Of a stretch of 36,169 nucleotides of DNA, positions 1-7,454 are shown in pieces (the stretch's first letter is position 1; each line of letters begins with the position of its first letter). The position numbers were made by a program, and so were the translations under genes. The DNA comes from a virus: IMG/VR virus record IMGVR_UViG_3300042380_000362, positions 1 to 36,169 of that record. One strand, 5' to 3'. Below the pieces are notes generated by a model, which ran no database searches, was not told the origin of the DNA, and saw only the letters and a list, made by a program, of their open reading frames with translations.

Positions 1-648
1 TGCGATGCCGCTCCCGTCCGATTGCGTCTGACATGGCCGAACGGCGACTTGGTTTCCTGCATCGATCTCGATTCGATTGCAGCACGGTTGCCACGCCCCC
101 AAAGAGAACGGCGCGTTAGAGACGCGAAACGGCAGAGTCGTGGGGTATGTCGGCGTGAGAAGAGTTGCGTTCTGAAGATCTACATAGGCCCCGGTGAAAG
201 TCCATTCGATCATCGCAATCTTGCCGGTCTCGGCGACGATCTTAAACGTGCCGGCGCAGCCACGCATCAGGATCCGGTATCCGTCAACGTAATGCGCCAT
301 CGTCAGCGTTTTAACTGCAGCTCCCGGGCTCTCAGTTTTCGGCGTAAAAACAAGCGCCGCAGCGGTCCAGCCGCAAGCCGGGAGAAACGTTGACGCCCAC
401 GCCGGGACAGTCCCCGTTCCCGTGCCGTAAATTTCGGTTTTGAAGGAGACGGTCGCTTGCCGAAGATCGCCAATTGATGGGAGCATGGAAAAACTACCGC
501 TTCCCATTCGCTCTTGCATCGAGATGTTGGCTTGCATTTGGAGATCGAACACGTTGAACGCGCCGTCTGCCGCCGCCAAGGTTTCGGCTGTCCCTGAGGT
601 GACTTCGGTTTTCGCCGCGAGCAGCGATCGCTGTTTAATTACTGGCAC
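1..648 (-). CDS. Tail tube (major tail) protein, 3' end off the window
   Basis: This open frame runs from a GTG at 648 to the left edge, giving 216 codons without a stop. It begins MPVIKQRSLLAAKTEV, followed by an S/T/A-rich region, which is the usual opening of siphovirus tail-tube proteins. Motifs such as TVSFKTEIYGTG and MIEWTFTGAYVD resemble the beta-rich tail-tube fold. GGAG lies about eight bases before the GTG. The gene follows the tail-completion and terminator genes, which is the normal order head, connector, terminator, tail tube. Family and context say it polymerises into the hollow tube that carries DNA. The C-terminus is not seen, so a C-terminal Ig-like domain cannot be excluded. 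The tail-tube call is an inference from pattern and order. Confidence 0.7.
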   Translation of the reverse strand, partial: MPVIKQRSLLAAKTEVTSGTAETLAAADGAFNVFDLQMQANISMQERMGSGSFSMLPSIGDLRQATVSFKTEIYGTGTGTVPAWASTFLPACGWTAAALVFTPKTESPGAAVKTLTMAHYVDGYRILMRGCAGTFKIVAETGKIAMIEWTFTGAYVDLQNATLLTPTYPTTLPFRVSNAPFSLGAWQPCCNRIEIDAGNQVAVRPCQTQSDGSGIA

Positions 649-659
649 TTGTTGGACTC

Positions 660-1295
660 CTAAAAATCGTGACCACCGCGCACAACGATGCCATCGCGAG
701 TGCGGCGCTTGATTGTTTCGTCGATGACTCCGATATGAAACTTCAGCTCATGCGTCATGTTCTTGCGAAATCGCACTTCAGCCGAAGCGTGTGCGGTTTT
801 CCAAGCCTCTGCTTTATTAAACATGCCCCACGGACTCAGGCCCTTGGGGAAAGCGAGCGGAAGCCTCTTCTTCGTTGGGCGGATCGCGACCCACTTGATC
901 TTGCCTGTGCGGTTTGGCCCACCGAACGCTTTCGGAAGCATCTGACGGCCTTTCTTGCCGTCGATGATGTACGTGATCCCGTCCTTGTATCGCTCGGGCT
1001 GGAAGTTGCGCAGACTTAGCCGGTTGCTTTTGCTAAAGCTGATCCGCCCTTCGTTCTCGCGCGAGGTGGCTTTCTTTATGACGAACCAAGGCGCGAGGTC
1101 TTTTTTCTTGACTGGGAACCGCGAAAGGATCGGCCCATCGCTCTTGAGGATGTCGGTTTTGATACCTTGCAGAGTAAGGTTGATCGTCTTGGTAAAAACT
1201 TGAAGCAGTCGCTTCGGCCCTGCGTCTCGCAGGACTTTCGCGATCATGTCAACGTGTTCTGTGTCTACTTTTATTCTTGCAACGCCCGCTATCAC
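660..1295 (-). CDS. Minor tail protein Z-like tail completion protein
   Basis: This 211-residue basic protein starts at GTG 1295, in a GTGA overlap with the stop of the upstream gene; GAGG lies about seven bases before it. The stretch from about residue 30 to 170 (KTINLTLQGIKTDILKS, then many K/R, then KRLPLAFPKGLS and MFNKAEAWKTA) resembles the lambda gpZ / HK97 gp10-like tail completion family. Members of that family cap the tail end that joins the head. Its place between the terminator-like gene and the tail-tube gene fits. No signal peptide or membrane segment is visible. The family is inferred from composition and order, and a plain tail-assembly protein is the alternative. Confidence 0.6.
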   Translation of the reverse strand: MIAGVARIKVDTEHVDMIAKVLRDAGPKRLLQVFTKTINLTLQGIKTDILKSDGPILSRFPVKKKDLAPWFVIKKATSRENEGRISFSKSNRLSLRNFQPERYKDGITYIIDGKKGRQMLPKAFGGPNRTGKIKWVAIRPTKKRLPLAFPKGLSPWGMFNKAEAWKTAHASAEVRFRKNMTHELKFHIGVIDETIKRRTRDGIVVRGGHDF

Positions 1296-1780
1296 GCCCG
1301 AACCTCGTAGGGGTTTGTTTCAGATACGCGAGTCATGACCATTAGGCCCATGCGAAACCCGGCGACTCCCCCATCGCTTTCGGTGTAGTTCTTGATCTCA
1401 AGGAACTCGCTGTTGATCGCGAATCCGCCGAACTGATGCCAGTTCCCCGGCGCGGTGATCGCCTTGATGACTTCGGCGGCGAACGTGTTCCTGAGTTCGT
1501 CGAGAGAAACAATGTCTTCCTCGCTCGGACGAAGTTCGCCGTTAATCGTAAACGGCAAATTCCACGCTTTTCCGATCGGGTTGCCGATGCAAGTGAGCGC
1601 GTCGTTTGGCGATAGGTCGCCTTGAGTCAAGAGAATATGGTAGCTGACTGGCTCGAAGTCATTCAGCCGAATCGGCCGAGTAACTCCATCGACTGTTAAA
1701 AGATACCCGTTCGCCGTGTCGATCGATTCGAGTCGGATTTTCAAAGCTGTCGCGATACTCTCGAACACGGGAACGGGCAT
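1292..1780 (-). CDS. Tail terminator / head-tail connector (gpU-like)
   Basis: This 162-residue protein starts at ATG 1780, overlapping the stop of the upstream gene in a TAATG, so translation is probably coupled. The N-terminus (MPVPVFESIATALKIRLESI) and the mixed alpha/beta pattern resemble tail terminator proteins, which form the ring that ends tail-tube growth and docks the tail on the head. The C-terminal half contains acidic turns and short beta strands. Its neighbours are a head-tail joining protein upstream and a tail completion protein downstream, which is the expected slot for this function. Sequence identity in this family is low, so the call leans mostly on size and order. Confidence 0.55.
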   Translation of the reverse strand: MPVPVFESIATALKIRLESIDTANGYLLTVDGVTRPIRLNDFEPVSYHILLTQGDLSPNDALTCIGNPIGKAWNLPFTINGELRPSEEDIVSLDELRNTFAAEVIKAITAPGNWHQFGGFAINSEFLEIKNYTESDGGVAGFRMGLMVMTRVSETNPYEVRA

Positions 1781-2130
1781 TATTTTAGCGCTAGCTGCAT
1801 CATCGCGAGATCCTGATTCATGACTTGCCAGATCACTCGCTGATTCAGATTGACTGCGCCCTCCCTCCGAGCAACTGCTACTCGATCTCCGCCTGTGTCG
1901 ATCTCCGTTCCCGCGATCCCGGTCGTCGAGTCGTTGGCAACGTAGATCATAAAACTGACCGCCACGACAGCGCCCGTGCTATCGTAAAAGCTCGGGGGAT
2001 CCCGGTTTACAATTGCACGGATTTGCCGAGCGCCGCCGCCGCGCGGGTAATACACAACAATTTCGGCGAAATCATTCAGATTCAGAAAGACGCTCATCGC
2101 GTCTTCCTGCATCTGGGACTTAAGTGTCAT
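1780..2130 (-). CDS. Head-tail joining protein
   Basis: This 116-residue protein begins MTLKSQMQEDAMSVFLNLNDFAEIVVYYPRGGG. The pattern 'xxVFLNxxDFAExVxYxP' is typical of small head-tail attachment proteins (gpFII / Phage_attach-like), which bind the connector so the tail can join. I keep the ATG at 2130, two bases after the preceding stop, because related proteins as I recall them open with this MTL segment. No clear Shine-Dalgarno precedes it. An internal ATG at residue 12 (MSVFLN) has AGGAAG about seven bases ahead and could be the real start. The rest is beta-rich and hydrophobic (VVAVSFMIYVA), without a true membrane segment. Confidence 0.65.
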   Translation of the reverse strand: MTLKSQMQEDAMSVFLNLNDFAEIVVYYPRGGGARQIRAIVNRDPPSFYDSTGAVVAVSFMIYVANDSTTGIAGTEIDTGGDRVAVARREGAVNLNQRVIWQVMNQDLAMMQLALK

Positions 2131-2132
2131 TG

Positions 2133-2801
2133 CTATACGCGACGAGCGCGAACGCTGATCAGGTCGACGGTAACGCTGTTGACGTTTGTGTCGGCTGTCT
2201 TTTGGATTTGCACGAACGGCTGAAAATTGGTGGTAAAGCTGCCCATGTTAAACAGCGTGTTCGCGCCGACTCGAACGTTGTCGATATAGAAGCGAACGTC
2301 TCGCTTTCCGTAGGCAAAGCTGATCACAAACTTTTTGTAAGCTGCGCCGAGCGTTTGGCCGGTTGCGATGTCGCTGATGTCCAAAACGTTGTCGTCGGTT
2401 TCCACAAGAACCGCATTGCTTCCCGAAAGCTGAAACTGCGCGTGTGCGGTGGTGCTGTCTGGGTTGTCGTTGCGAGCCGTGTTGAGCCCAAAGGTCAGAG
2501 TCGTAGAAGCGGCCAAAGTGGCGACCGCTTTGATCCTAAACTCGATGTCGATCATCTGGTCGATGTCGTACTGCAGAACATCGCCGCAGTCCAAGCAAAG
2601 ATTTTGAATTTCGCTTGTATTGCTGAAGGTCATCGCGAACGCGCCGCCATGCTCGTTGACCTTGGCATACGTGGGCGTACCGGCCGCACTTGTGTCGGTG
2701 ATTTTCCACTTGCCTTCGCCAACAGTGGTCGAGATGGTTGCGCCGCCGAGAAAGTCCTCGGCTTCAAGAATGTAATCTTGGATCGGATAGTTAAAGCTCA
2801 T
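2133..2801 (-). CDS. Putative virion protein, beta-sandwich type
   Basis: This 222-residue protein starts at ATG 2801 with GAGGAAACC just ahead. It sits between the capsid gene and the head-tail joining gene, a position often used for decoration or head-fibre proteins. The sequence is rich in alternating beta strands with T, S, N and D. It contains IDIEFRIKAVATLAASTTLTFGL and KKFVISFAYGKRDVRFYIDNVRVG, a pattern like concanavalin/LamG-type jelly rolls, where a 'RFYIDN..VG' strand is common. I do not recognise a specific family. A capsid decoration protein is the best guess from position and fold; a tail or fibre accessory protein is possible. Confidence 0.55.
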   Translation of the reverse strand: MSFNYPIQDYILEAEDFLGGATISTTVGEGKWKITDTSAAGTPTYAKVNEHGGAFAMTFSNTSEIQNLCLDCGDVLQYDIDQMIDIEFRIKAVATLAASTTLTFGLNTARNDNPDSTTAHAQFQLSGSNAVLVETDDNVLDISDIATGQTLGAAYKKFVISFAYGKRDVRFYIDNVRVGANTLFNMGSFTTNFQPFVQIQKTADTNVNSVTVDLISVRARRV

Positions 2802-2852
2802 GGTTTCCTCTGTTTGTTTGTTGTGTTTGGTGAGGTGTCAGGGGCGTAGCGG

Positions 2853-5375
2853 TTAGCTAGTTGCGTACTTGTAAACGCCGCGCCAGTCGATTGCAGCAAC
2901 GCCAAACGTCTGACGGATCTTGTAGCGGTAGCAGTCGGTTTGAAAGTCCCACTCGTTTTCGAGAACGGGCGACTCTTCACCTTGCAGGAAACTGATTTCA
3001 AGGGTATCGATCGAGCGGTTGTCGGCGACCAGATACCACGCCGTTGTGGAGTTTGCATCGAGCAGGGGCTCAACGATCAGCTCCAGATTTCGGTTCCCGT
3101 TGGGGCCGTAAATGTTGGCGGTGTTGCTGTTGCCCGTGGTACTCGAACCGCCAGCCAGAGGGTCGGCAGTCGATTGCAAGAGCTGGCTTGCGGTTCCCGA
3201 AAGTGCAGCGGGGACGATCATGTATCTCGGGGTCACGTTGATGATGACATCCGAGTTGATGCCCTTCTGAACCATCATCGCTTGGTAAGCGGTGTTGAGG
3301 TTTGCCACGGTTGGATTTCCCGAAGCGCCCGAGATAGTCGAGCCGCTCGCGTGAGCGCCGAACAGAGCAACGCCGTCATTCTGCACGGGGTTGCTGAAAA
3401 ACACGTTGTACGCGACTTGGTTCTGTCTGCGCTTTGCGGCATTGCCGTGCATCGCCGGAACCCGAGAGATAGCGTCAAGATCGTCGTTGACAACGGTTTC
3501 CCACGACACCGAGAAGATCGCACCGTACTTGTCCACGGTGTAGCTTGTCCGGTTGTCGCTGTATTGCTGCTCCTTGTAGGGGCGCAGCTCAGGGACGATC
3601 TCAAGGTTTGGCGATTCAGAAAAACGGATCCGGTTGATCGCCTTGAAGTCTTGAACAGCCGGGGCCTTGCGGACCCACTTCTCGTAAGTGAAAGGGATTT
3701 CTTCGTAGGCCGCGAGAAGCGTCTTGTTTGCGGCGTCAAGCAGCAAGTTCGAAAACGATCCGCTGGAGTGGTAAGCGGCTCGCTCGATGTTGTAGCGCTG
3801 CATGTGGCTGGGCGCTCCGAGCGCGGCCATTGCGATGTCCCGATCGGTCATACGGTCAGTGTTGACTTGATGACGCTGCAGCCATCGCTCGGCCATGCGC
3901 TTCATCGAAAGGTTGGTAAAGTCGTTTGTTTCGCGTGGCTTGCCTTTCTGCGGACATGCTCGGCTGATCAGGCTCTCTCGCATTGCTGCCGAGAAGCGAT
4001 CGTCTCCCGAACTGGTAACGCTGATCCGCTCGCGTCCGGCGCTGCTGCCGAGTGGCTTGTTCATGATCTTCCTCAAAATTTGTTCCCGGGCTTGCTTCAG
4101 GGACACGCCGCGATCGCAAAGCGAATCGGCGAACTCCCGCTTGATGTTCGCGCCCTGACAGAGCGCTTGGATTTCCTTGCGCCGCTTGACATCGGAGCGA
4201 AGAGCGCGAAGGACTGCCTCTTCTTCTTTCTTCTCTTTCATGTCGCCGCGCTTGGTTTTGTCTTCCTCGGGCATGTCTTCGCCCTCGGCCTTTTCGATTT
4301 CGGTTTCGTCTTCGTCGTCTTCCTCTTCGCCCGTCATCGGATCCTCTGCTCGCTCCGATGCTCCGCCCATGGCGCCCATCGCCCAAGCCAGCGCGTCTTC
4401 AGCGGTGGCGATGTCCTCTGGCATACCCATGCCGACAAGTTGCGCCTTGAGTTCTTCGTTCATTCGTTTCATCCCTTTTGGTGAGGTGTAAGATCGTTTC
4501 AGTTCGCGAACTGTACTTGTTTCGTCAGCGCCAGCCGCGACTAAACTTGCATCGGTTGGGACCCACTCGGTAACGATGTCCGCTGGTCCTTCGATGTCGC
4601 TTTCGTCTTGCCGGTACACTTCGCCGCGCTTCACTCGGTGAACGTTGCGAGGGGTTGCCGTGATACTAAAGTCTGTGATGTGACCGTCGATCAGCTTTTG
4701 ATAGGCGTCTTGCGATCGCTGGTCGCCAGCGAAGACTGCATCGCCGACTAGCTTGCCGCGATCGATTCTTAGGTTTCTAACCGAGCCCAAGACATTTGCA
4801 ACGCTCGATCGGTCGTGAGAATCCACGATCGGCAATTGTTTTTTGTCCCCTCGGAATTTCACGCCTGACATCTTGAGGATCTCGGGGATCGCTTGCCCGG
4901 TGTTTTCGTCGTACCGCTCGACGGGGTTCTCGGTTGCAATTACAACCTCGACCGATTTTTTCTTTGGGTCTGCGGTGGCCTCTCGAATCGAGACCATCCG
5001 TAAGATTTGCTTGTGCGTCATGCTTTGCCGCTCGGTTTTGTCGGCGGCTTCCATCTGTTTGCTAAGTTTCGCGGCCCATGCTTTCCCGGGGTCTCCGCCC
5101 CAGAGAGCCCAAGCGATCCGCCCGGCGCTAGGAAAGCCTTTCTGGCTTGGACTCCAGCCCTCTCCCTTCTTGTCTACTTCATGCCGCGCGAAGTAGCTAG
5201 ACATTCTCCCGACAGTTTCCGGCGATATTTTTGCGCCGTTTGAAAGATCTCTCGCTCTTGCAACTCCAACGGCCGTCCCGCCCCGGTTGTGCTCGTCTCG
5301 CCACTCAAGCCCGCGCTTTGCTTCGGCGCGGACCCCTTCGGGAGGTGTGAAGTCGATATGGTCGTATTTAGCCAT
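2853..5375 (-). CDS. Prohead protease / major capsid protein fusion
   Basis: This 840-residue polyprotein has at least four parts. Residues 1-110 (HIDFTPPEGVRAEAKRGLEW, then GWSPSQKGFPSAGRIAWALW) form a domain I recall from phage protease genes. Residues 125-300 look like an HK97-type (S78) prohead protease: His187 in LPIVDSHDRSS and Ser237 in HITDFSIT are the probable catalytic pair. Residues 305-440 are very acidic then helical, like a scaffold or delta domain. Residues 535-840 are the capsid shell, with the GAHASGSTISG loop, VTPRYMIVPAALSGTASQLL and a C-terminal RQTFGVAAIDWRGVYKYATS. The protease should cleave the scaffold from the shell during head maturation. AAGAAAG precedes the ATG. 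An internal start at 4463 could make scaffold plus capsid alone. Confidence 0.88.
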   Translation of the reverse strand: MAKYDHIDFTPPEGVRAEAKRGLEWRDEHNRGGTAVGVARARDLSNGAKISPETVGRMSSYFARHEVDKKGEGWSPSQKGFPSAGRIAWALWGGDPGKAWAAKLSKQMEAADKTERQSMTHKQILRMVSIREATADPKKKSVEVVIATENPVERYDENTGQAIPEILKMSGVKFRGDKKQLPIVDSHDRSSVANVLGSVRNLRIDRGKLVGDAVFAGDQRSQDAYQKLIDGHITDFSITATPRNVHRVKRGEVYRQDESDIEGPADIVTEWVPTDASLVAAGADETSTVRELKRSYTSPKGMKRMNEELKAQLVGMGMPEDIATAEDALAWAMGAMGGASERAEDPMTGEEEDDEDETEIEKAEGEDMPEEDKTKRGDMKEKKEEEAVLRALRSDVKRRKEIQALCQGANIKREFADSLCDRGVSLKQAREQILRKIMNKPLGSSAGRERISVTSSGDDRFSAAMRESLISRACPQKGKPRETNDFTNLSMKRMAERWLQRHQVNTDRMTDRDIAMAALGAPSHMQRYNIERAAYHSSGSFSNLLLDAANKTLLAAYEEIPFTYEKWVRKAPAVQDFKAINRIRFSESPNLEIVPELRPYKEQQYSDNRTSYTVDKYGAIFSVSWETVVNDDLDAISRVPAMHGNAAKRRQNQVAYNVFFSNPVQNDGVALFGAHASGSTISGASGNPTVANLNTAYQAMMVQKGINSDVIINVTPRYMIVPAALSGTASQLLQSTADPLAGGSSTTGNSNTANIYGPNGNRNLELIVEPLLDANSTTAWYLVADNRSIDTLEISFLQGEESPVLENEWDFQTDCYRYKIRQTFGVAAIDWRGVYKYATS
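4461..4479 (-). promoter_or_regulatory. Internal ribosome binding site and start within the protease-capsid gene
   Basis: On the minus strand the bases AAAAGGGATGAAACGAATG are followed in frame by MNEELKAQLVGMG. This closely matches the leader placed before several stand-alone genes of this phage (AAAGGGAAACGAATG before the gene starting at 27187). AAAGGG lies nine bases before the ATG at 4463. Initiation here would yield a 536-residue scaffold-plus-capsid product lacking the protease, analogous to nested head genes such as lambda C/Nu3. The motif is seen directly; its use is inference. Confidence 0.5.
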
Positions 5376-5529
5376 TTTTTTCTTTCTTGATTCTGTGCTT
5401 GTCTTTCAACGCGCGCAGTCGCTCTTTCCGTTTTTCGGAAAATTGTTTGGCTCGCTCTTTTTGTTTTTGCTCGCGAACTTTTGTCAGCCAGTGCTTGCCG
5501 TCATCGTCGAGATCGATTTCGATTGTCAT
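5368..5529 (-). CDS. Small basic coiled-coil protein, 53 residues
   Basis: This frame starts at ATG 5529, in an ATGA overlap with the stop of the ADP-ribosyltransferase-like gene, and ends TAA at 5368, eight bases inside the capsid gene. It reads MTIEIDLDDDGKHWLTKVRE and then a long K/E/R/Q-rich helix ending KKEKNG. The strongly charged helix suggests a coiled coil. Start and stop overlaps on both sides, plus a protein-like composition, support it as a real coupled gene. I do not recognise a family. Its place between the effector-like gene and the head polyprotein suggests a head-assembly or packaging helper, or an antidote or chaperone for the upstream toxin-like protein. Both ideas are speculation. 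Confidence 0.6.
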   Translation of the reverse strand: MTIEIDLDDDGKHWLTKVREQKQKERAKQFSEKRKERLRALKDKHRIKKEKNG

Positions 5530-7454
5530 AAGTGTTTGCCTATTTCGTGTTCTTCGTGATACGGCGCGCGGTCAAGGAAAGCGTCCCACTTGTATTTCAT
5601 TCCGGCGATCACCGCCTCTTGCTCGGCGTGGATGTTTTGCCCAAACGCCGGGATGCTGACCACCGCTTCCCGGGGCGCTTCAATTCGCAGGACAACCCGC
5701 GCGTATTGGTCGCGCGGCTTTTTAAGATCAACTCCATTCCAGTTGTTAGCGACCCCGAGACCCTCTCGCCCCATCGCTGTCGATGCCAAGCCGTTTCGCT
5801 TGAGCTTGAGTTCTGGCAATGTCTTGAATTCTTCTTTTCTCGTCTTGAGGTCTACGTCAATCGTTATCCCTTGTCCTTTGACCAGATCCTTGTCGATCAA
5901 GACTGCGCGATAGAGATAGACCTTATCGCTCCCCGATTGTTTCAGCGCGTACTGAGTTGCGGCCCACGTGCCGCGAATGTGCGCTTTCATGATCTCGCGG
6001 CCGAACTTGATTCCACCCTCTCTGCCCATTGCGTTAAGTTCTTCTTTGGTCTGACCCCCATACTCGGTCGTAAACCGCAACGCAGCTTGGTCGATGAGTT
6101 TTTTTTGTTCGTCGCTCCAGTCTTGCTTTCTCCCTCCTAGCTCTTCGGCTGTGCAGTCTTGCATAAGCAACCCCGCCGAGCTGGTGCTGCTCTGTTTCCA
6201 TGAGACCCAGCTGCTCGCGATCGCCTCTTCGTGGTTGATCGAGTCGGGCAAGCCGCGAGCTTCGAGCGTTTCCCTCATGACTCTTTTTTGAACATACCGA
6301 ACAACGTTGCGGGTTTTTTTGTAGTCTTCGCCGTTCTTCGCGATCTTCCACTCGCCGGGCAGCTCGATGTCTTTCAGTTCGGTGGCTGAATAGCCTGACG
6401 CCTCCAGCTTCTCGTCGTCGCTCATGTTGTACCATTCGCTGGACAAGTCTTCGTAGACATTTTGCGAGAGGTTGTCGCTGATGTTGTCGCTTTCGCTTTC
6501 CCAGTCGCTTTCAGCGGTTTCTTTTGCTTGTTCGATGTAAGACTGCTTGAATTCCCTTTTTGCTTCTTGCTGCTCGGCAACCATCAAGCTCGTAAAGATT
6601 TCAAAATGCTCGTCGCTAATGCCCGCCTCTTTCGCTGCGTCTTCGTCGAAAGAGTAGTCTCCGCCGTCGATCTCTGGGGTCATCGCTTCAATCGCTGAAT
6701 CGCTGACAAGGTAATTTTTTTGGAACTGGGCTTTTTTGTCTTCCCAGATCTCCATCAGTTTGTCTTCGGCGTTTCCATCGGTCCATGCATCTTCCCAATC
6801 GTCTTCGGCCGCGTTCTCCTTGTCCATCAAGAAATCGTCTTTTGCTTGATCCATCAGCTCGCTGTACTTCTCGGAAAAATTATCTTGTTCCCAAGAGGAC
6901 TGGGCTTCTTGCTGTTCATCCTCGTCGATGTCGTTCCATGAGACCATGACCTCTTCGCCCTCTGGCAGTCCCTCTTCGATTTGAGAGATGATCGTCTCGA
7001 CCATTTTGTTGCTAACCGCTGCGGCTTGCTCCAGCTTGTAGTTTTTCTGATCGTCTGGTGTGATAAACGGCAACCACGCTTGCCCGGGCATTGGGACCGG
7101 CCGAGAGAGATCGCCGCCGAGACTGTCACTAGGATCGCCTGACCCCGTTACGCTTTCCATGCTCGCGCCTTTGTTGGCTGGCGAGCAGGAGTTATCTAGC
7201 CCGCCGTCTTTACCTGTCCCGCAAAAGGCTCGCTTACGCTCTTTTTTTTTACGATCCCTCGCGGGCTTTTGCTCGTCTTCTTCTTCTTCGACCTCAATCA
7301 GCAGATCGATGATTGCGCCCTCTTTTAGTTTTTGATCAATATCCGGCTTGGCTCGCTTGCGGATCTCGTTTGCCTCTCTTCCGAACACTGTTCGCTTCGC
7401 ACCGAAAGCCAGCTCTTTGATGATCGCGTTTAATTCTTTGACCGTTAAGCTCAT
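5526..7454 (-). CDS. Virion-associated ADP-ribosyltransferase-like effector
   Basis: I place the start at ATG 7454, which overlaps the portal stop as TAATG; the product has 642 residues. Residues 1-60 are helical and acidic. Residues 75-104 hold the motif RAFCGTGKDGGLDNSC that also occurs twice in the portal fusion. Residues about 150-400 are very acidic, with repeated W/D/E helices. The C-terminal 200 residues look like an arginine-type ADP-ribosyltransferase: Arg516 in VYLYRAV, Ser558-Thr559 in GLASTAMG (a weak STS) and E611-x-E613 in NIHAEQEAVI, the ExE loop. Family knowledge: such phage enzymes transfer ADP-ribose from NAD to host proteins, and some are injected with the DNA. The target is unknown. 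The shared motif and coupling to the portal suggest head cargo. Confidence 0.7.
   Translation of the reverse strand: MSLTVKELNAIIKELAFGAKRTVFGREANEIRKRAKPDIDQKLKEGAIIDLLIEVEEEEDEQKPARDRKKKERKRAFCGTGKDGGLDNSCSPANKGASMESVTGSGDPSDSLGGDLSRPVPMPGQAWLPFITPDDQKNYKLEQAAAVSNKMVETIISQIEEGLPEGEEVMVSWNDIDEDEQQEAQSSWEQDNFSEKYSELMDQAKDDFLMDKENAAEDDWEDAWTDGNAEDKLMEIWEDKKAQFQKNYLVSDSAIEAMTPEIDGGDYSFDEDAAKEAGISDEHFEIFTSLMVAEQQEAKREFKQSYIEQAKETAESDWESESDNISDNLSQNVYEDLSSEWYNMSDDEKLEASGYSATELKDIELPGEWKIAKNGEDYKKTRNVVRYVQKRVMRETLEARGLPDSINHEEAIASSWVSWKQSSTSSAGLLMQDCTAEELGGRKQDWSDEQKKLIDQAALRFTTEYGGQTKEELNAMGREGGIKFGREIMKAHIRGTWAATQYALKQSGSDKVYLYRAVLIDKDLVKGQGITIDVDLKTRKEEFKTLPELKLKRNGLASTAMGREGLGVANNWNGVDLKKPRDQYARVVLRIEAPREAVVSIPAFGQNIHAEQEAVIAGMKYKWDAFLDRAPYHEEHEIGKHL
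7143..7232 (-). repeat. Copy 3 of the RAFCGTGKDGG motif (coding)
   Basis: These bases encode residues 75-104 of the ADP-ribosyltransferase-like protein (RAFCGTGKDGGLDNSC, then SPANKGASMESVTG). The peptide is nearly the same as the two copies in the portal fusion, while the DNA differs at many positions, so the conservation is at protein level. Confidence 0.75.

Noticed and set aside
2940-4484. A 514-codon plus-strand frame opposite the capsid gene.
   Set aside because: It mirrors the codon pattern of the minus-strand protease-capsid gene, whose protein is clearly recognisable; no plus-strand gene elsewhere supports it.
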